NCBI GenBank assembly: GCA_016795565.1
Contig: JAEUGW010000050.1
Location: 1 to 64,000, forward strand
Direction of reading: 5' to 3'
Source of the DNA: Opitutaceae bacterium
GTDB taxonomy: Bacteria > Verrucomicrobiota > Verrucomicrobiia > Opitutales > Opitutaceae
DNA length: 64,000 bases
Below, piece by piece: positions 33,301-41,116 of the stretch; position 1 is the stretch's first letter, and each line of letters opens with the position of its first letter. The notes beneath the pieces are model-generated. The model searched no databases. It was not told the DNA's origin and saw only the letters and a program-made list of their open reading frames with translations. Both the position numbers and the translations under genes were made by a program.

Positions 33301-34368
33301 CAAGGGCAGGTGCACAGCCGCGCGCGCGACGTGAGCAAGCAGGCGGCCACGGTGGACAACGCCGCGTGGCGCGCGGCCCGCGCCCAATGGGAGGGCGAAC
33401 CCGCGACGGAATGGAAGTTCGGCGACCTGCCGGAGAAAATCCTCGTGAGCGAGCATCACGGTGTGCCGGTGCACGCGTTTCCCGGCCTGAGAGCCGTGCC
33501 CGCCGGCGTCGCCGTGCGGCTCTTCGCCACGCCCGAGGAGGCGGCCGCCGCCACACGCCCGGGACTCGTGCAGCTGTTCGAAACACAGCTGCGCCACGAC
33601 CTCGGCTGGCTCGAGAAGGACCTGAAGGCGCTGCGCCTGCTCGGCCCGCTGGCCGTGACGCTCACGACGCCCGACGCGCTCCAGCAGGACGCGCTGGAAT
33701 CGATCCGGCGCTGGGTGACCGGCCGGTCCCTCGCGAGGTTGCACGCCGCGGAGTTCGCGAAGCAGCTGGCCGCCGCCAAGCAGGATCTGCGCGGCCTGGT
33801 GCCGAAGCTGGGCGACTGGTTGAAGGAGATATTCACCTTGCGGCTAGCCCTGCAGACGACGAAGCACGCCTATCCCGGCATGGCCGAGGACCTCGCGGCG
33901 TTGCTGCCGTCGGATTTTCTGCGAGTCACGCCGTTCGGGCGGCTCGTGCATCTGCCTCGCTACCTGAAGGGCATGTTGGCGCGCGCCGAGCGGGCGAAAC
34001 GCGACCCGGCGAAGGATGCCGCCCGCGCGAAGGAGCTGGCACCGTTCGCCAAAGCTGTAGCGGCGCTCTATGAGCGCCGAACCGGCGGTCACAGACCGCC
34101 GCTACAGGGGAAGGCGGGCGAGTTTCGCTGGCTGGTGGAGGAGTTTCGCGTGAGCCTTTTCGCGCAGGAACTCGGCACCGCCGAGCCGGTGTCGGCCGTG
34201 CGGCTGAGGAAAATGTTGGAAGAAATGGGTGGGGCGGGACCGCTGGGCCCGCCGTCAAACGGGCCGGATGCCGCCACCGCGGCGCGCCCGGCGGTCGCGC
34301 CCCACCCGCAGAAGAAAGGCACCCCGCTCAAGAGCCTCGGCGCGCTCGACCAGCTGTTCCGCAAATAA
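30385..34368 (+). CDS. hrpA: ATP-dependent RNA helicase HrpA (DEAH-box)
   Basis: This 1327-residue DEAH/RHA helicase is close to the usual length of HrpA. Walker A is GETGSGKT at 42-49, DEAH is 139-142, and the SAT motif follows ([12 protein letters not shown], 173-180 region). The helicase C part includes [20 protein letters not shown], followed by the HA2 and OB-like parts and the long C-terminal DUF3418-like region. It unwinds RNA and resolves stalled or collided ribosomes. Two oddities are noted. A short AT-rich insertion (31156-31190) encodes [11 protein letters not shown] near 258-268, and a palindromic repeat at 34055-34107 encodes part of the C-terminal linker. Confidence 0.94.
   Translation: [1327 protein letters not shown]
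34055..34107. repeat. Palindromic repeat inside hrpA
   Basis: CTGTAGCGGCG (34055-34065) and CGCCGCTACAG (34097-34107) are perfect 11-bp inverted arms around inner GAGCGCC and GGCGGTCACAGACC segments. It reads through in frame as part of HrpA ([14 protein letters not shown]). The motif resembles intergenic palindromes frequent in Verrucomicrobia, which suggests a mobile repeat inserted in an ORF without disrupting it. Confidence 0.75.
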
Positions 34369-34398
34369 TGCGCACAGATTGGCGTTGTCGTGCCCGGG

Positions 34399-34416
34399 CC
34401 GCAGCGTAGGCTGCGG
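34399..34416. terminator. Hairpin CCGCAGC-GTAG-GCTGCGG after hrpA
   Basis: A perfect 7-bp stem with a 4-nt loop lies 31 bp after the hrpA stop and 18 bp before the CBS-protein start. There is no T-run, so it may be a processing or repeat element rather than a strong terminator. Confidence 0.45.
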
Positions 34417-34433
34417 GCCTACCCCATTACCCC

Positions 34434-34877
34434 ATGAACACCTCGATTGCCTCGCTTCTGGAAGGGAAGGGCCGGGCCCTGCACACGGTGCCGGCGAACG
34501 TGACGGTCTTCGAAGCCGTCGAGAAAATGAACCGACACCGCATCGGCGCGATGCTCGTCCTGGATGGCGCGAAACTCGCCGGCATCTTCACCGAGCGCGA
34601 CGCGCTCACGCGGGTGATCGCCGCCAGCCTCGATCCCAAGGCGACTCCGCTGGCCGCGGTCATGACCGTCAATGTGCTCACGGTCGGGCCCGAAGCCACG
34701 GTGCAGCAGGTGATGGACATCTTCGCGGAGAAACGCTGCCGCCATCTGCCGGTGATCCAGGGCGGCGCGCTGACCGGGCTGGTTTCGATTGGCGACGTGT
34801 CGCGCTGGGTCGCCAACGCACACCGCGCCGAGGCCGAATCCCTGCGGTCCTACATCGCCGGCGGGCTGTCGACCTGA
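34434..34877 (+). CDS. CBS-domain protein
   Basis: This 147-residue protein consists of a tandem CBS pair (about 8-65 and 75-135), with the motifs [20 protein letters not shown] and [20 protein letters not shown]. Small stand-alone CBS proteins bind adenine nucleotides and modulate partner enzymes. No partner can be named from the context: upstream is hrpA, and downstream, after 73 bp, a hybrid histidine kinase. Confidence 0.88.
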   Translation: MNTSIASLLEGKGRALHTVPANVTVFEAVEKMNRHRIGAMLVLDGAKLAGIFTERDALTRVIAASLDPKATPLAAVMTVNVLTVGPEATVQQVMDIFAEKRCRHLPVIQGGALTGLVSIGDVSRWVANAHRAEAESLRSYIAGGLST

Positions 34878-34950
34878 GCATCCGCGCCGGGGAGCGGCGT
34901 TGGGGGAAATTCCCTTGCGAGGGCGGTTGGCGCTGTGGCTTGCTGGAGCG

Positions 34951-36756
34951 ATGACACCCCCGCCCACTTCCCGCCAGCCGGTGGAGCCGGTGCGCGCGGA
35001 CATCGGCCTCCGGGTCGAGGCGGAGATGACGCGGCTGCTCTACCGCTCGGCGGGCTTCGGGCTGTATTCGAATTTCGTCCTGGCGCTGGTGCTCGCCGCG
35101 GGCGTGTGGACGTATTTTCCGGCACGCGTGACGGTCGGCTGGCTCATGGTCATCATCGCCGTGAGCTTTTGCCGTCTGGCGCTGAACCGGGCCTTCGCCC
35201 GTCAGGTCCGACAAGACGACCAGCTCCGGCGGTGGCGCGCGCGTTTCAACCTGGGCGTGATCGCGGCTGGCTGCGCCTGGGGCATCGGCGGCTGGCTGTT
35301 TCTTCACACCGACGAGCTCCTGCCGCGCTGCCTCGTGGCCTTCATCATCGCCGGCATGAACGCCGGCGCGGCCCGCTCGCTCGCCCCCGTGAAGCTTTGT
35401 TACGCCGCCTACAACATCACGACGCTGCTGCCCGCGACGCTCACCTTTCTGGCCTACGACGAAACCGGCAGCTGGACGCTCGTGGCCATCACGCTGACCT
35501 ATGTGCTTTTCCTGCTCAACACCGCGCGCCTGCATCACCTGGATCTGCGCCGGCAGTTTTCGCTGATCTTCGAGAACGAGGAGTTGGTTTCCACGCTGAG
35601 CGACGCCAAGCGCCGCGCCGAGTCCGCCAACCACGCGAAAAGCGAGTTTCTCGCAACCATGAGCCACGAGATTCGCACGCCGATGAACGGCATCATCGGC
35701 ATGCTGCAGCTGCTCAAGGACACGCCGCTGACTGCGGACCAGCACCAGCAGATCGCCATCGCGAGCAAGTCCGCCGACACCCTCCTGCGGCTGCTTGACG
35801 ACATCCTCGACCTATCGAAAGTCGAGAGCGGCAGGCTCGACCTCGAAGAGATCGATTTCTCCCCGGCCGAGGTCGGCGAGGAGGTGGCCGTCCTGTTCCA
35901 GAACCAGGCGACCGGCAAGAGCCTCATCGTGGATTTCCAAGCCGACCCGGATCTGCCGCCCGTTGTGACCGGCGACCCGATGCGGGTGCGGCAGGTGCTG
36001 CTCAACCTCGTCGGCAACGCCGTGAAGTTCACCGAGCAGGGCCGCATCAGCCTGCGGATCGAAAAGGTGCGCGCCGACGCCACGGAGATCCTGCTGCGGT
36101 TCCGCATCAAGGACACTGGCATCGGCATGGATGCGGCGACGCAACAGAAGCTCTTCCGGAAGTTCAGCCAGGGGGACAGCTCGATGACGCGCCGCTACGG
36201 CGGGTCCGGCTTGGGCCTCGCGATCTCCCAGAGCCTCGTGCGCCACATGGGCGGTGAGATCAAGGTGACGAGCGAGTTGGGCCAGGGCTCGGAATTTCAT
36301 TTCGAGCTGCCCTTGCAGCCCGCCCGCCCGACGGCGGGCGAACCGCTGGTGCCGGCGACGCCCGCGGGCCGGCTCAGCGGCCGCGTGCTGGTGGTGGAGG
36401 ATGACTGGGGCAGCCAGCGCGTCGTCGAGAATTTCCTCCGCAAGCTCGGCCTGGAGCCCGTGATCACGGACAACGGGGCCGAAGGCATCGAGCTGGCCGT
36501 GCGACAGCAATGGGCGGCCGTGCTCATGGACATCCAGATGCCCGGCATCGACGGCTTCGAGGCGGTGCGGCGCATCCGGCGCCGTCTCGAGGGTCGGAGG
36601 CTGCCCATCATCGCGCTGACGGCGAATGTGCAGGCGGAATACCGGCTGGCCGCCGCGGCCTCGGGCATGGACGACTTCCTGACCAAGCCGATCCGGCAAT
36701 CGGACCTCCGCGCCCGCCTGGAACAGTGGTTGCAGGGGCCGGCCGCCAAACCCTGA
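34951..36756 (+). CDS. Membrane-bound hybrid sensor histidine kinase
   Basis: 601 residues from the ATG at 34951, preceded by TGGAGCG. Six or so hydrophobic segments occupy 30-195, with no large periplasmic domain, so the sensor is probably the membrane part itself. Then come HisKA with phospho-acceptor H239 ([11 protein letters not shown]), HATPase_c with N-box [11 protein letters not shown] and G-boxes DTGIGM and [10 protein letters not shown], and a C-terminal receiver with phospho-acceptor D527 ([12 protein letters not shown]). No output domain or neighbouring response regulator is present, so it must pass phosphate to a separate Hpt or regulator. Signal unknown. Confidence 0.92.
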   Translation: MTPPPTSRQPVEPVRADIGLRVEAEMTRLLYRSAGFGLYSNFVLALVLAAGVWTYFPARVTVGWLMVIIAVSFCRLALNRAFARQVRQDDQLRRWRARFNLGVIAAGCAWGIGGWLFLHTDELLPRCLVAFIIAGMNAGAARSLAPVKLCYAAYNITTLLPATLTFLAYDETGSWTLVAITLTYVLFLLNTARLHHLDLRRQFSLIFENEELVSTLSDAKRRAESANHAKSEFLATMSHEIRTPMNGIIGMLQLLKDTPLTADQHQQIAIASKSADTLLRLLDDILDLSKVESGRLDLEEIDFSPAEVGEEVAVLFQNQATGKSLIVDFQADPDLPPVVTGDPMRVRQVLLNLVGNAVKFTEQGRISLRIEKVRADATEILLRFRIKDTGIGMDAATQQKLFRKFSQGDSSMTRRYGGSGLGLAISQSLVRHMGGEIKVTSELGQGSEFHFELPLQPARPTAGEPLVPATPAGRLSGRVLVVEDDWGSQRVVENFLRKLGLEPVITDNGAEGIELAVRQQWAAVLMDIQMPGIDGFEAVRRIRRRLEGRRLPIIALTANVQAEYRLAAAASGMDDFLTKPIRQSDLRARLEQWLQGPAAKP

Positions 36757-36758
36757 TT

Positions 36759-36852
36759 GTCATTCTGAGCGTAGCGAAGAATCCATCAGGTGCTTGTTTC
36801 CGTCCCTGGGTGACGAAGATCCAACGGGATTCCTCGCTGGGCTCAGAATGAC
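36759..36852. repeat. Dispersed GTCATTCTGAGC-type inverted repeat
   Basis: It begins GTCATTCTGAGCGTAGCGAA and ends CTCAGAATGAC in inverted orientation, with related inner arms (AGAATCC / GGATTCC). Related copies occur at 39697, 50691 and 55447 in this window. The palindromic form fits a REP-like element or a small structured mobile repeat. It lies between the histidine kinase and the hydrolase gene. Confidence 0.8.
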
Positions 36853-36898
36853 GGGTTTTGTGATTTGGAAATTGGCGGAAATCATTCAATTTCCCGGC

Positions 36899-37705
36899 AT
36901 GAACCTCTCCCGACTATTGGTGGCCGGCCTTGCGCTCTGCACGGCCGGGATGTTGAGCGCGAAGATCGTCACCAAGCCCGTCGCCTACGAGCACGGCGGC
37001 GTGAAGCTCGAGGGCTGGCTCGCGTTTGACGACGAGAAAGTCGCCGCCGCCAAGCCGGCTCCCGGCGTCCTCGTCCTGCCGGAGTGGTGGGGGCTGACCG
37101 AATATCCCAAGGCCCGCGCCGAGCAGCTCGCCAAGCTCGGCTACGTGGCCTTGGCCGCCGACATGTATGGCGCCGGGGTGACGACCGCGGACCCGAAGAA
37201 GGCGGGCGAGTTGGCCGGGCAGTTCTACGGCAAGCCGCTCATGGCCGAGCGCGCGCGCGCCGGGCTCGACCAGTTGCTGGCCACCGGGCTGGTGAACACC
37301 GGCCGGGTGGCGGCCATCGGCTACTGTTTTGGCGGGGCGGCGGCCCAGGTGCTGGCCTACAGCGGGGCGCCGCTGGCCGGCATCGTGAGCTTCCACGGCT
37401 CGCTCGTGCCGGCCTCGGCGGAGGCGGCGGCGAAGAACCACGCCAAGATACTCGTGTGCCACGGCGCGGTGGACCCGTTCATCAGCGCCGACGAGATCGC
37501 GGCCTTCACGAAGTCAATGAACGAGGGCAAATTCGACTACCAGTTCGTCAGCTACGCCGGCGCCGTGCACGCCTTCAGCAATCCCGGGGCGGACCAGATC
37601 GCCAAGTCCACGGGCCTGCCCATCGCCTACCACAAGGCGGCCGACAAGCGCTCGTGGTCCCACATGCGGACCTTCTTCAACGAGATTTTCGCCGTGAAGA
37701 AATGA
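36899..37705 (+). CDS. Exported dienelactone-hydrolase family protein
   Basis: 268 residues starting at the ATG at 36899, which opens a signal peptide (MNLSRLLVAGLALCTAGMLS). The alpha/beta hydrolase core shows the family's catalytic triad: C143 in GYCFGG, D192 in HGAVDPF and H224 in GAVHAFSN. The nucleophilic Cys is the family signature. Substrate unknown; the annotated families attack cyclic esters and similar compounds. An in-frame upstream extension reaches into the repeat and is not expected to be translated. The next gene overlaps its stop by 4 bp. Confidence 0.85.
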   Translation: MNLSRLLVAGLALCTAGMLSAKIVTKPVAYEHGGVKLEGWLAFDDEKVAAAKPAPGVLVLPEWWGLTEYPKARAEQLAKLGYVALAADMYGAGVTTADPKKAGELAGQFYGKPLMAERARAGLDQLLATGLVNTGRVAAIGYCFGGAAAQVLAYSGAPLAGIVSFHGSLVPASAEAAAKNHAKILVCHGAVDPFISADEIAAFTKSMNEGKFDYQFVSYAGAVHAFSNPGADQIAKSTGLPIAYHKAADKRSWSHMRTFFNEIFAVKK

Positions 37706-38064
37706 GCCGCGTCACCGCCTACCTCCATCCCACCTGCACCACCTGCGAACAGGCGCGGGCGTGGCTGGCGGCGCACAAGATCGCCTATGTCGAAAAGGAC
37801 ATCCGTGAGCATCCGCCGACCGTGGCGGAATTGCGCGCGGTGGCGGCGGCCGGCGGCGACCGGAAGAAGGTGCTGAACACCTCCGGGATCGAATACCGCA
37901 AGCAAGGCCTCGCGGCCAAGCTGCCGCAGCTGGATGACGCGGCGTTTTTCACCCTGGTCCGCACCAATGGCATGTTTGTGAAACGGCCCTTTGTCATCGG
38001 TCCGAGCGTGGCCTTGGTGGGGTTCAAGGCGGAGTCCTGGGCGGAACAACTCGCGGCGAAATGA
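37702..38064 (+). CDS. ArsC/Spx/MgsR-family thioredoxin-fold protein
   Basis: This 120-residue protein has a CTTC motif (HPTCTTCEQARAWL) at about 12-15 and the family's later segment VLNTSGIEYRKQGLAAKLPQ, followed by FVKRPFVIGPSVALVGFK. The length and motifs match ArsC-related proteins (the Spx, YffB and MgsR group). Whether it is an arsenate reductase or a regulator is unclear: there is no ars operon. It overlaps both neighbours by 4 bp, so it is co-translated with the hydrolase and the following membrane protein. Confidence 0.82.
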   Translation: MSRVTAYLHPTCTTCEQARAWLAAHKIAYVEKDIREHPPTVAELRAVAAAGGDRKKVLNTSGIEYRKQGLAAKLPQLDDAAFFTLVRTNGMFVKRPFVIGPSVALVGFKAESWAEQLAAK

Positions 38065-38597
38065 ACCAGCGGGCCAGAAAAATCGAGGTCCGGCTGCGCG
38101 AACTCTCGCAGCTGTTCAACCTGATGGACCCCTCGCCATTCATCGACCGTGACCTCGACGCCGATGCGGAGGAATTCATCGTCAACTGGGCGCGCGAGCT
38201 GCCGCACACGGGCGATCTGGAATTGGTCATCCATCTGGGCACGCGGCCGACGCCCGACCGCGCCGAGGGGGTGGAGGCCGCGGTGCAGCATTACTTCACG
38301 AACCGGGCGGAGATGAAACACCGCGAACTGCGCCAGCTGCTGCGTCGCGGGCGCTTCAGCCTGATCATCGGGCTGCTCTTCCTCGCGGCCTGCTTCGGCC
38401 TGAGCGAGGCGCTCCAGCTCTTCTCGCGGCAGCGCTGGAGTGAATTTGTGGATCTGGGTCTGCAGATCGCGGGCTGGGTGGCGATGTGGCGTCCGCTGGA
38501 GATTTTCCTCTACGACTGGTGGCCGGTCCGGAACGACCAGCACCTGCTGGAGCGGCTGGCCCGGATGCAGGTGCGCCTAGAACTGCCGGCGGCCTGA
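38061..38597 (+). CDS. Hypothetical membrane protein
   Basis: This 178-residue protein starts at an ATG overlapping the previous stop. An acidic soluble N-terminal part (1-90) with LNLMDPSPFIDRDLDADAEE is followed by two hydrophobic segments, near 95-118 (FSLIIGLLFLAACFGLSEAL) and 130-152 (LGLQIAGWVAMWRPLEIFL). I do not recognise the family. It is the third gene of the hydrolase/ArsC operon. Confidence 0.65.
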   Translation: MNQRARKIEVRLRELSQLFNLMDPSPFIDRDLDADAEEFIVNWARELPHTGDLELVIHLGTRPTPDRAEGVEAAVQHYFTNRAEMKHRELRQLLRRGRFSLIIGLLFLAACFGLSEALQLFSRQRWSEFVDLGLQIAGWVAMWRPLEIFLYDWWPVRNDQHLLERLARMQVRLELPAA

Positions 38598-38655
38598 CGG
38601 GTGATATTGGCTGTAACTTTGTCCGGCGGGGCGTGTTCTCAAGGACACACGACCC

Positions 38656-39606
38656 ATGAAAACCCTCGCCACCTTCCTCGCTGCGGGCGCCTTGCTGGCC
38701 GCCCCGGTCGTTCTCCCGGCCAAGACTCGCGTCACGCGCACGGTCGAAAAGACCTTCACCGTCCAGCCCGGCGGCACCTTCAAGGCCGCCACCCAGGGCG
38801 GCGACATCACCATCCGCACCGCCGACGTGGCGGAGGTCCGCATCACCGCCAAAAAAGTGTTCCGCACCTCGGACGAGCAGGAGGCCGACGAAGTCGACAC
38901 CAAGCTCACGCTGACCATGGAGCAGGCCGGCAACGACGTGACGGCCGAGGCCAAATACGAGAAGCGCCCGGGCGGCTCCTGGTTCAGCAGCTGGCCGCCG
39001 GTGAGCGTCTCGTTCGAGGTCACCGTCCCGAAGAATTTCAACCTGAACCTCAACACCTCCGGCGGCGACATCACGGCCGCCAGCATCACCGGCAACGTCC
39101 GCGCCCGCACCAGCGGCGGCGACATGGAGTTTGCCCGGGTGGACGGCGAGATCGACGCCCACACCTCGGGGGGCGACATCGTGCTCAAGGAAGGCACCGC
39201 CCGCGCCAAGCTCGGCACCTCGGGCGGCGACATCGAGGTCGACCGCGCCGGCGGCCCGACGCAGGTTTCCACGTCGGGCGGAGACATCATCATCAATTCC
39301 GTCACGCAGCTGCTGAGCGCCACCACCTCGGGAGGCGACGTGCGCGCCACCCTGACAGAGCCGCTCCAGCAGGATGCCGTCCTGAGCACTTCCGGCGGCG
39401 ATGTCCGCGTTCGCGTGGTGAAAGGAGCGGGCTTCGAACTTGATGCCAGCACGTCGGGCGGCGGCGTGCGGGCCGAGGGCGTGACGATCACCATCGCCAA
39501 GGGCGGCGTGGGCAAGAGCCGCCTCGCCGGCTCGGTCAACGGCGGCGGCCCGCGCCTCAAGCTCCGCTCAAGCGGCGGCGACATCACGGTCCAGACCGAC
39601 GGCTAA
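38656..39606 (+). CDS. Secreted repetitive beta-strand protein (DUF4097-like)
   Basis: This 316-residue protein has a signal peptide (MKTLATFLAAGALLAAPVVL) and a series of about ten TSGGDI / TSGGDV short repeats spaced 15-25 residues apart from 49 to the C terminus. That pattern is typical of DUF4097-type domains that form parallel beta-helix structures. Each repeat alternates polar Gly/Asp turns with hydrophobic strands. Probably surface or periplasmic; a structural or putative adhesin role is inferred. A terminator follows at 39642. Confidence 0.8.
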   Translation: MKTLATFLAAGALLAAPVVLPAKTRVTRTVEKTFTVQPGGTFKAATQGGDITIRTADVAEVRITAKKVFRTSDEQEADEVDTKLTLTMEQAGNDVTAEAKYEKRPGGSWFSSWPPVSVSFEVTVPKNFNLNLNTSGGDITAASITGNVRARTSGGDMEFARVDGEIDAHTSGGDIVLKEGTARAKLGTSGGDIEVDRAGGPTQVSTSGGDIIINSVTQLLSATTSGGDVRATLTEPLQQDAVLSTSGGDVRVRVVKGAGFELDASTSGGGVRAEGVTITIAKGGVGKSRLAGSVNGGGPRLKLRSSGGDITVQTDG

Positions 39607-39641
39607 TTTCACCAGGCAAACGCCGGTGTGTGTGTGCAAAG

Positions 39642-39675
39642 GAAGCCAGCGCGAAAGCGCTGGCTTCTGACTTTT
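39642..39675 (+). terminator. Rho-independent terminator
   Basis: GAAGCCAGCGC, loop GAAA, GCGCTGGCTTC (39642-39667) is a perfect 11-bp stem with a stable GNRA tetraloop, followed by a short T-rich stretch (CTTTT). It ends the repetitive-protein transcript. Confidence 0.85.
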
Positions 39676-39696
39676 GGGGCATAACTCTCCTTGCCT

Positions 39697-39778
39697 GTCA
39701 TTCTGAGCGTAGCGAAGAATCCAGTGAGATGGCCGCTGGCGGTTGTGCCGCTGGATCCTTCGCTACGCTCAGGATGAC
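39697..39778. repeat. Dispersed GTCATTCTGAGC-type inverted repeat, copy 2
   Basis: GTCATTCTGAGCGTAGCGAA at the left and CTCAGGATGAC at the right, with GAATCC and GGATCC inner arms. It lies between the terminator and tatD. Same family as 36759-36852. Confidence 0.8.
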
Positions 39779-39790
39779 GGAAAATAAATC

Positions 39791-40633
39791 ATGACTTTGG
39801 TTGATACACACACGCATCTCGAATCCTTCGCCCGGCGCGGCGAGCTGCCCGCGATCCTGCAGCGGGCGCGGGCCGCCGGCCTGGAGGCGTTGGTCACCAT
39901 CGGCACCGATACCGACGATTGGGCGCTCTACCGCGACCTGGCGCGGGAACACGCGGGTTTCGTGCATTATACGGCCGGCCTGCATCCGTGCAGCGTGGGA
40001 GAGGACTGGGCGGCGCGCGTGGCGCAGCTGGCGGGTTTCTGGGGTGGGGTGCGGCCTCTGGACGCGCTTGGGAGTTTGCCAACGCGTCCGGAGGCCGCGT
40101 TCCACCCTGTGGCTCTCGGGGAATGCGGCCTCGACCGGTTTCATCTGCCGAAGGACGCGGCGGAAGCGGCCAGAATCTTTGACTGGCAGCAGGCGGCTTT
40201 CGCAACGCAGCTTCAGCTGGCGAAGAAGCTCGGCTGCCCGGTCGTGGTGCATTCGCGCGGGGCCTTTGCGGAGTGCGTGGCCATGGTGGACGCATCCGGC
40301 GTCGAGTGGGGGAAGGTGGTCTTTCACTGCTTCACGGAGGAACCGGCCGAGATGGCTGAGCTGACTCGGCGCGGTGGCTATGGCTCGTTCACGGGTATCA
40401 TCACCTACAAGACCGCCGAGGCGGTGCGTGCCGCCGCAAAGGCCCAGGGCCTGGACCGGCTGATGATCGAGACCGACGCGCCCTATCTGACGCCCATGCC
40501 GCACCGCGGGAAACCCAACGAACCGGCCTACCTGCGGCACACGGCGGAGTTCTGCGCGGGGTTGTTCGGGGTCAGTCAGGAACGCCTCGCAGAGGCGACC
40601 ACGGCGAACGCGAAGCGGTTTTTCCAAGTCTAG
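39791..40633 (+). CDS. TatD-family metal-dependent hydrolase
   Basis: This 280-residue protein has the TatD signatures DTHTHLE near the start, ALGECGLD, VVHSRG, FHCFTEE and the C-terminal ETDAPYLTPMPHRG. The metal ligands (His, His, Glu, His, His, Asp) are thus present. Family members act as 3'-5' DNase or in DNA and RNA quality control in the cytoplasm. The cellular role of this copy is not predictable. A strong inverted repeat after it separates it from the convergent HPr gene. Confidence 0.88.
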   Translation: MTLVDTHTHLESFARRGELPAILQRARAAGLEALVTIGTDTDDWALYRDLAREHAGFVHYTAGLHPCSVGEDWAARVAQLAGFWGGVRPLDALGSLPTRPEAAFHPVALGECGLDRFHLPKDAAEAARIFDWQQAAFATQLQLAKKLGCPVVVHSRGAFAECVAMVDASGVEWGKVVFHCFTEEPAEMAELTRRGGYGSFTGIITYKTAEAVRAAAKAQGLDRLMIETDAPYLTPMPHRGKPNEPAYLRHTAEFCAGLFGVSQERLAEATTANAKRFFQV

Positions 40634-40634
40634 T

Positions 40635-40732
40635 CACCACGAAATACACGAAGCACACGAAAAGCTGAAAATGTGAAGGCCGGTCAAAAGCGACCGGCCT
40701 CGGGTTTCGTGTATTTGGTGTATTTCGTGGTG
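40635..40732. repeat. 28-bp inverted repeat (CACGAAATACACG type) enclosing a terminator hairpin
   Basis: Arms at 40635-40662 and 40705-40732 match in 25 of 28 positions (CACCACGAAATACACG... against ...TGTATTTCGTGGTG). Inside lies a perfect hairpin GGCCGGTC-AAAAGC-GACCGGCC (40678-40699). Between tatD (plus) and HPr (minus) it can act as a bidirectional terminator. The arm sequence is a common dispersed repeat in Verrucomicrobia. Confidence 0.78.
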
Positions 40733-40742
40733 GCCTGGCTCT

Positions 40743-41036
40743 TCAGGCCTCGTCGAACTTCTTGGCAAACAGGGCCTCGAGCTCGGTCAGCAGTTGGGCG
40801 GCATCCTCGCCCGTGGCGATGAACTTGACCTTCGAGCCCATGGCGGCGGCCAGCATCATCAAACCCATGATGCTCTTGCCGTTGACCTGCTCCTCGTCCT
40901 TCTCGACCAGCACCTCGGATTTGAACTTGTTGGTCACCCGCACGATCATGGCCGCCGGACGGGCATGGATGCCCATCTTGTTCTGCACGAGGAGTTCCTT
41001 CGTGTGGGTGGCGCCCGGGGTGGTGTTCTTTTCCAT
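40743..41036 (-). CDS. HPr phosphocarrier protein (PTS)
   Basis: 97 residues from the ATG at 41036. The phospho-accepting His is H24 in MGIHARPAAMIV, and the regulatory-site serine S55 in NGKSIMGLMMLAA corresponds to Ser46 of Gram-positive HPr. HPr passes phosphate from enzyme I to sugar-specific EIIA proteins. In many Verrucomicrobia HPr serves regulation as much as sugar uptake; here no EI or EII gene is adjacent. The presence of a possible HPr kinase site serine suggests HPrK/P-type control. Confidence 0.88.
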   Translation of the reverse strand: MEKNTTPGATHTKELLVQNKMGIHARPAAMIVRVTNKFKSEVLVEKDEEQVNGKSIMGLMMLAAAMGSKVKFIATGEDAAQLLTELEALFAKKFDEA

Positions 41037-41116
41037 TGCGATGAGGCTGCTGGGTCGGATTAAAGGGTAAGGCAAAAGCCGGTCGCGCCCCGGCTGGCAA
41101 TCCCAAAGACCCCCAC

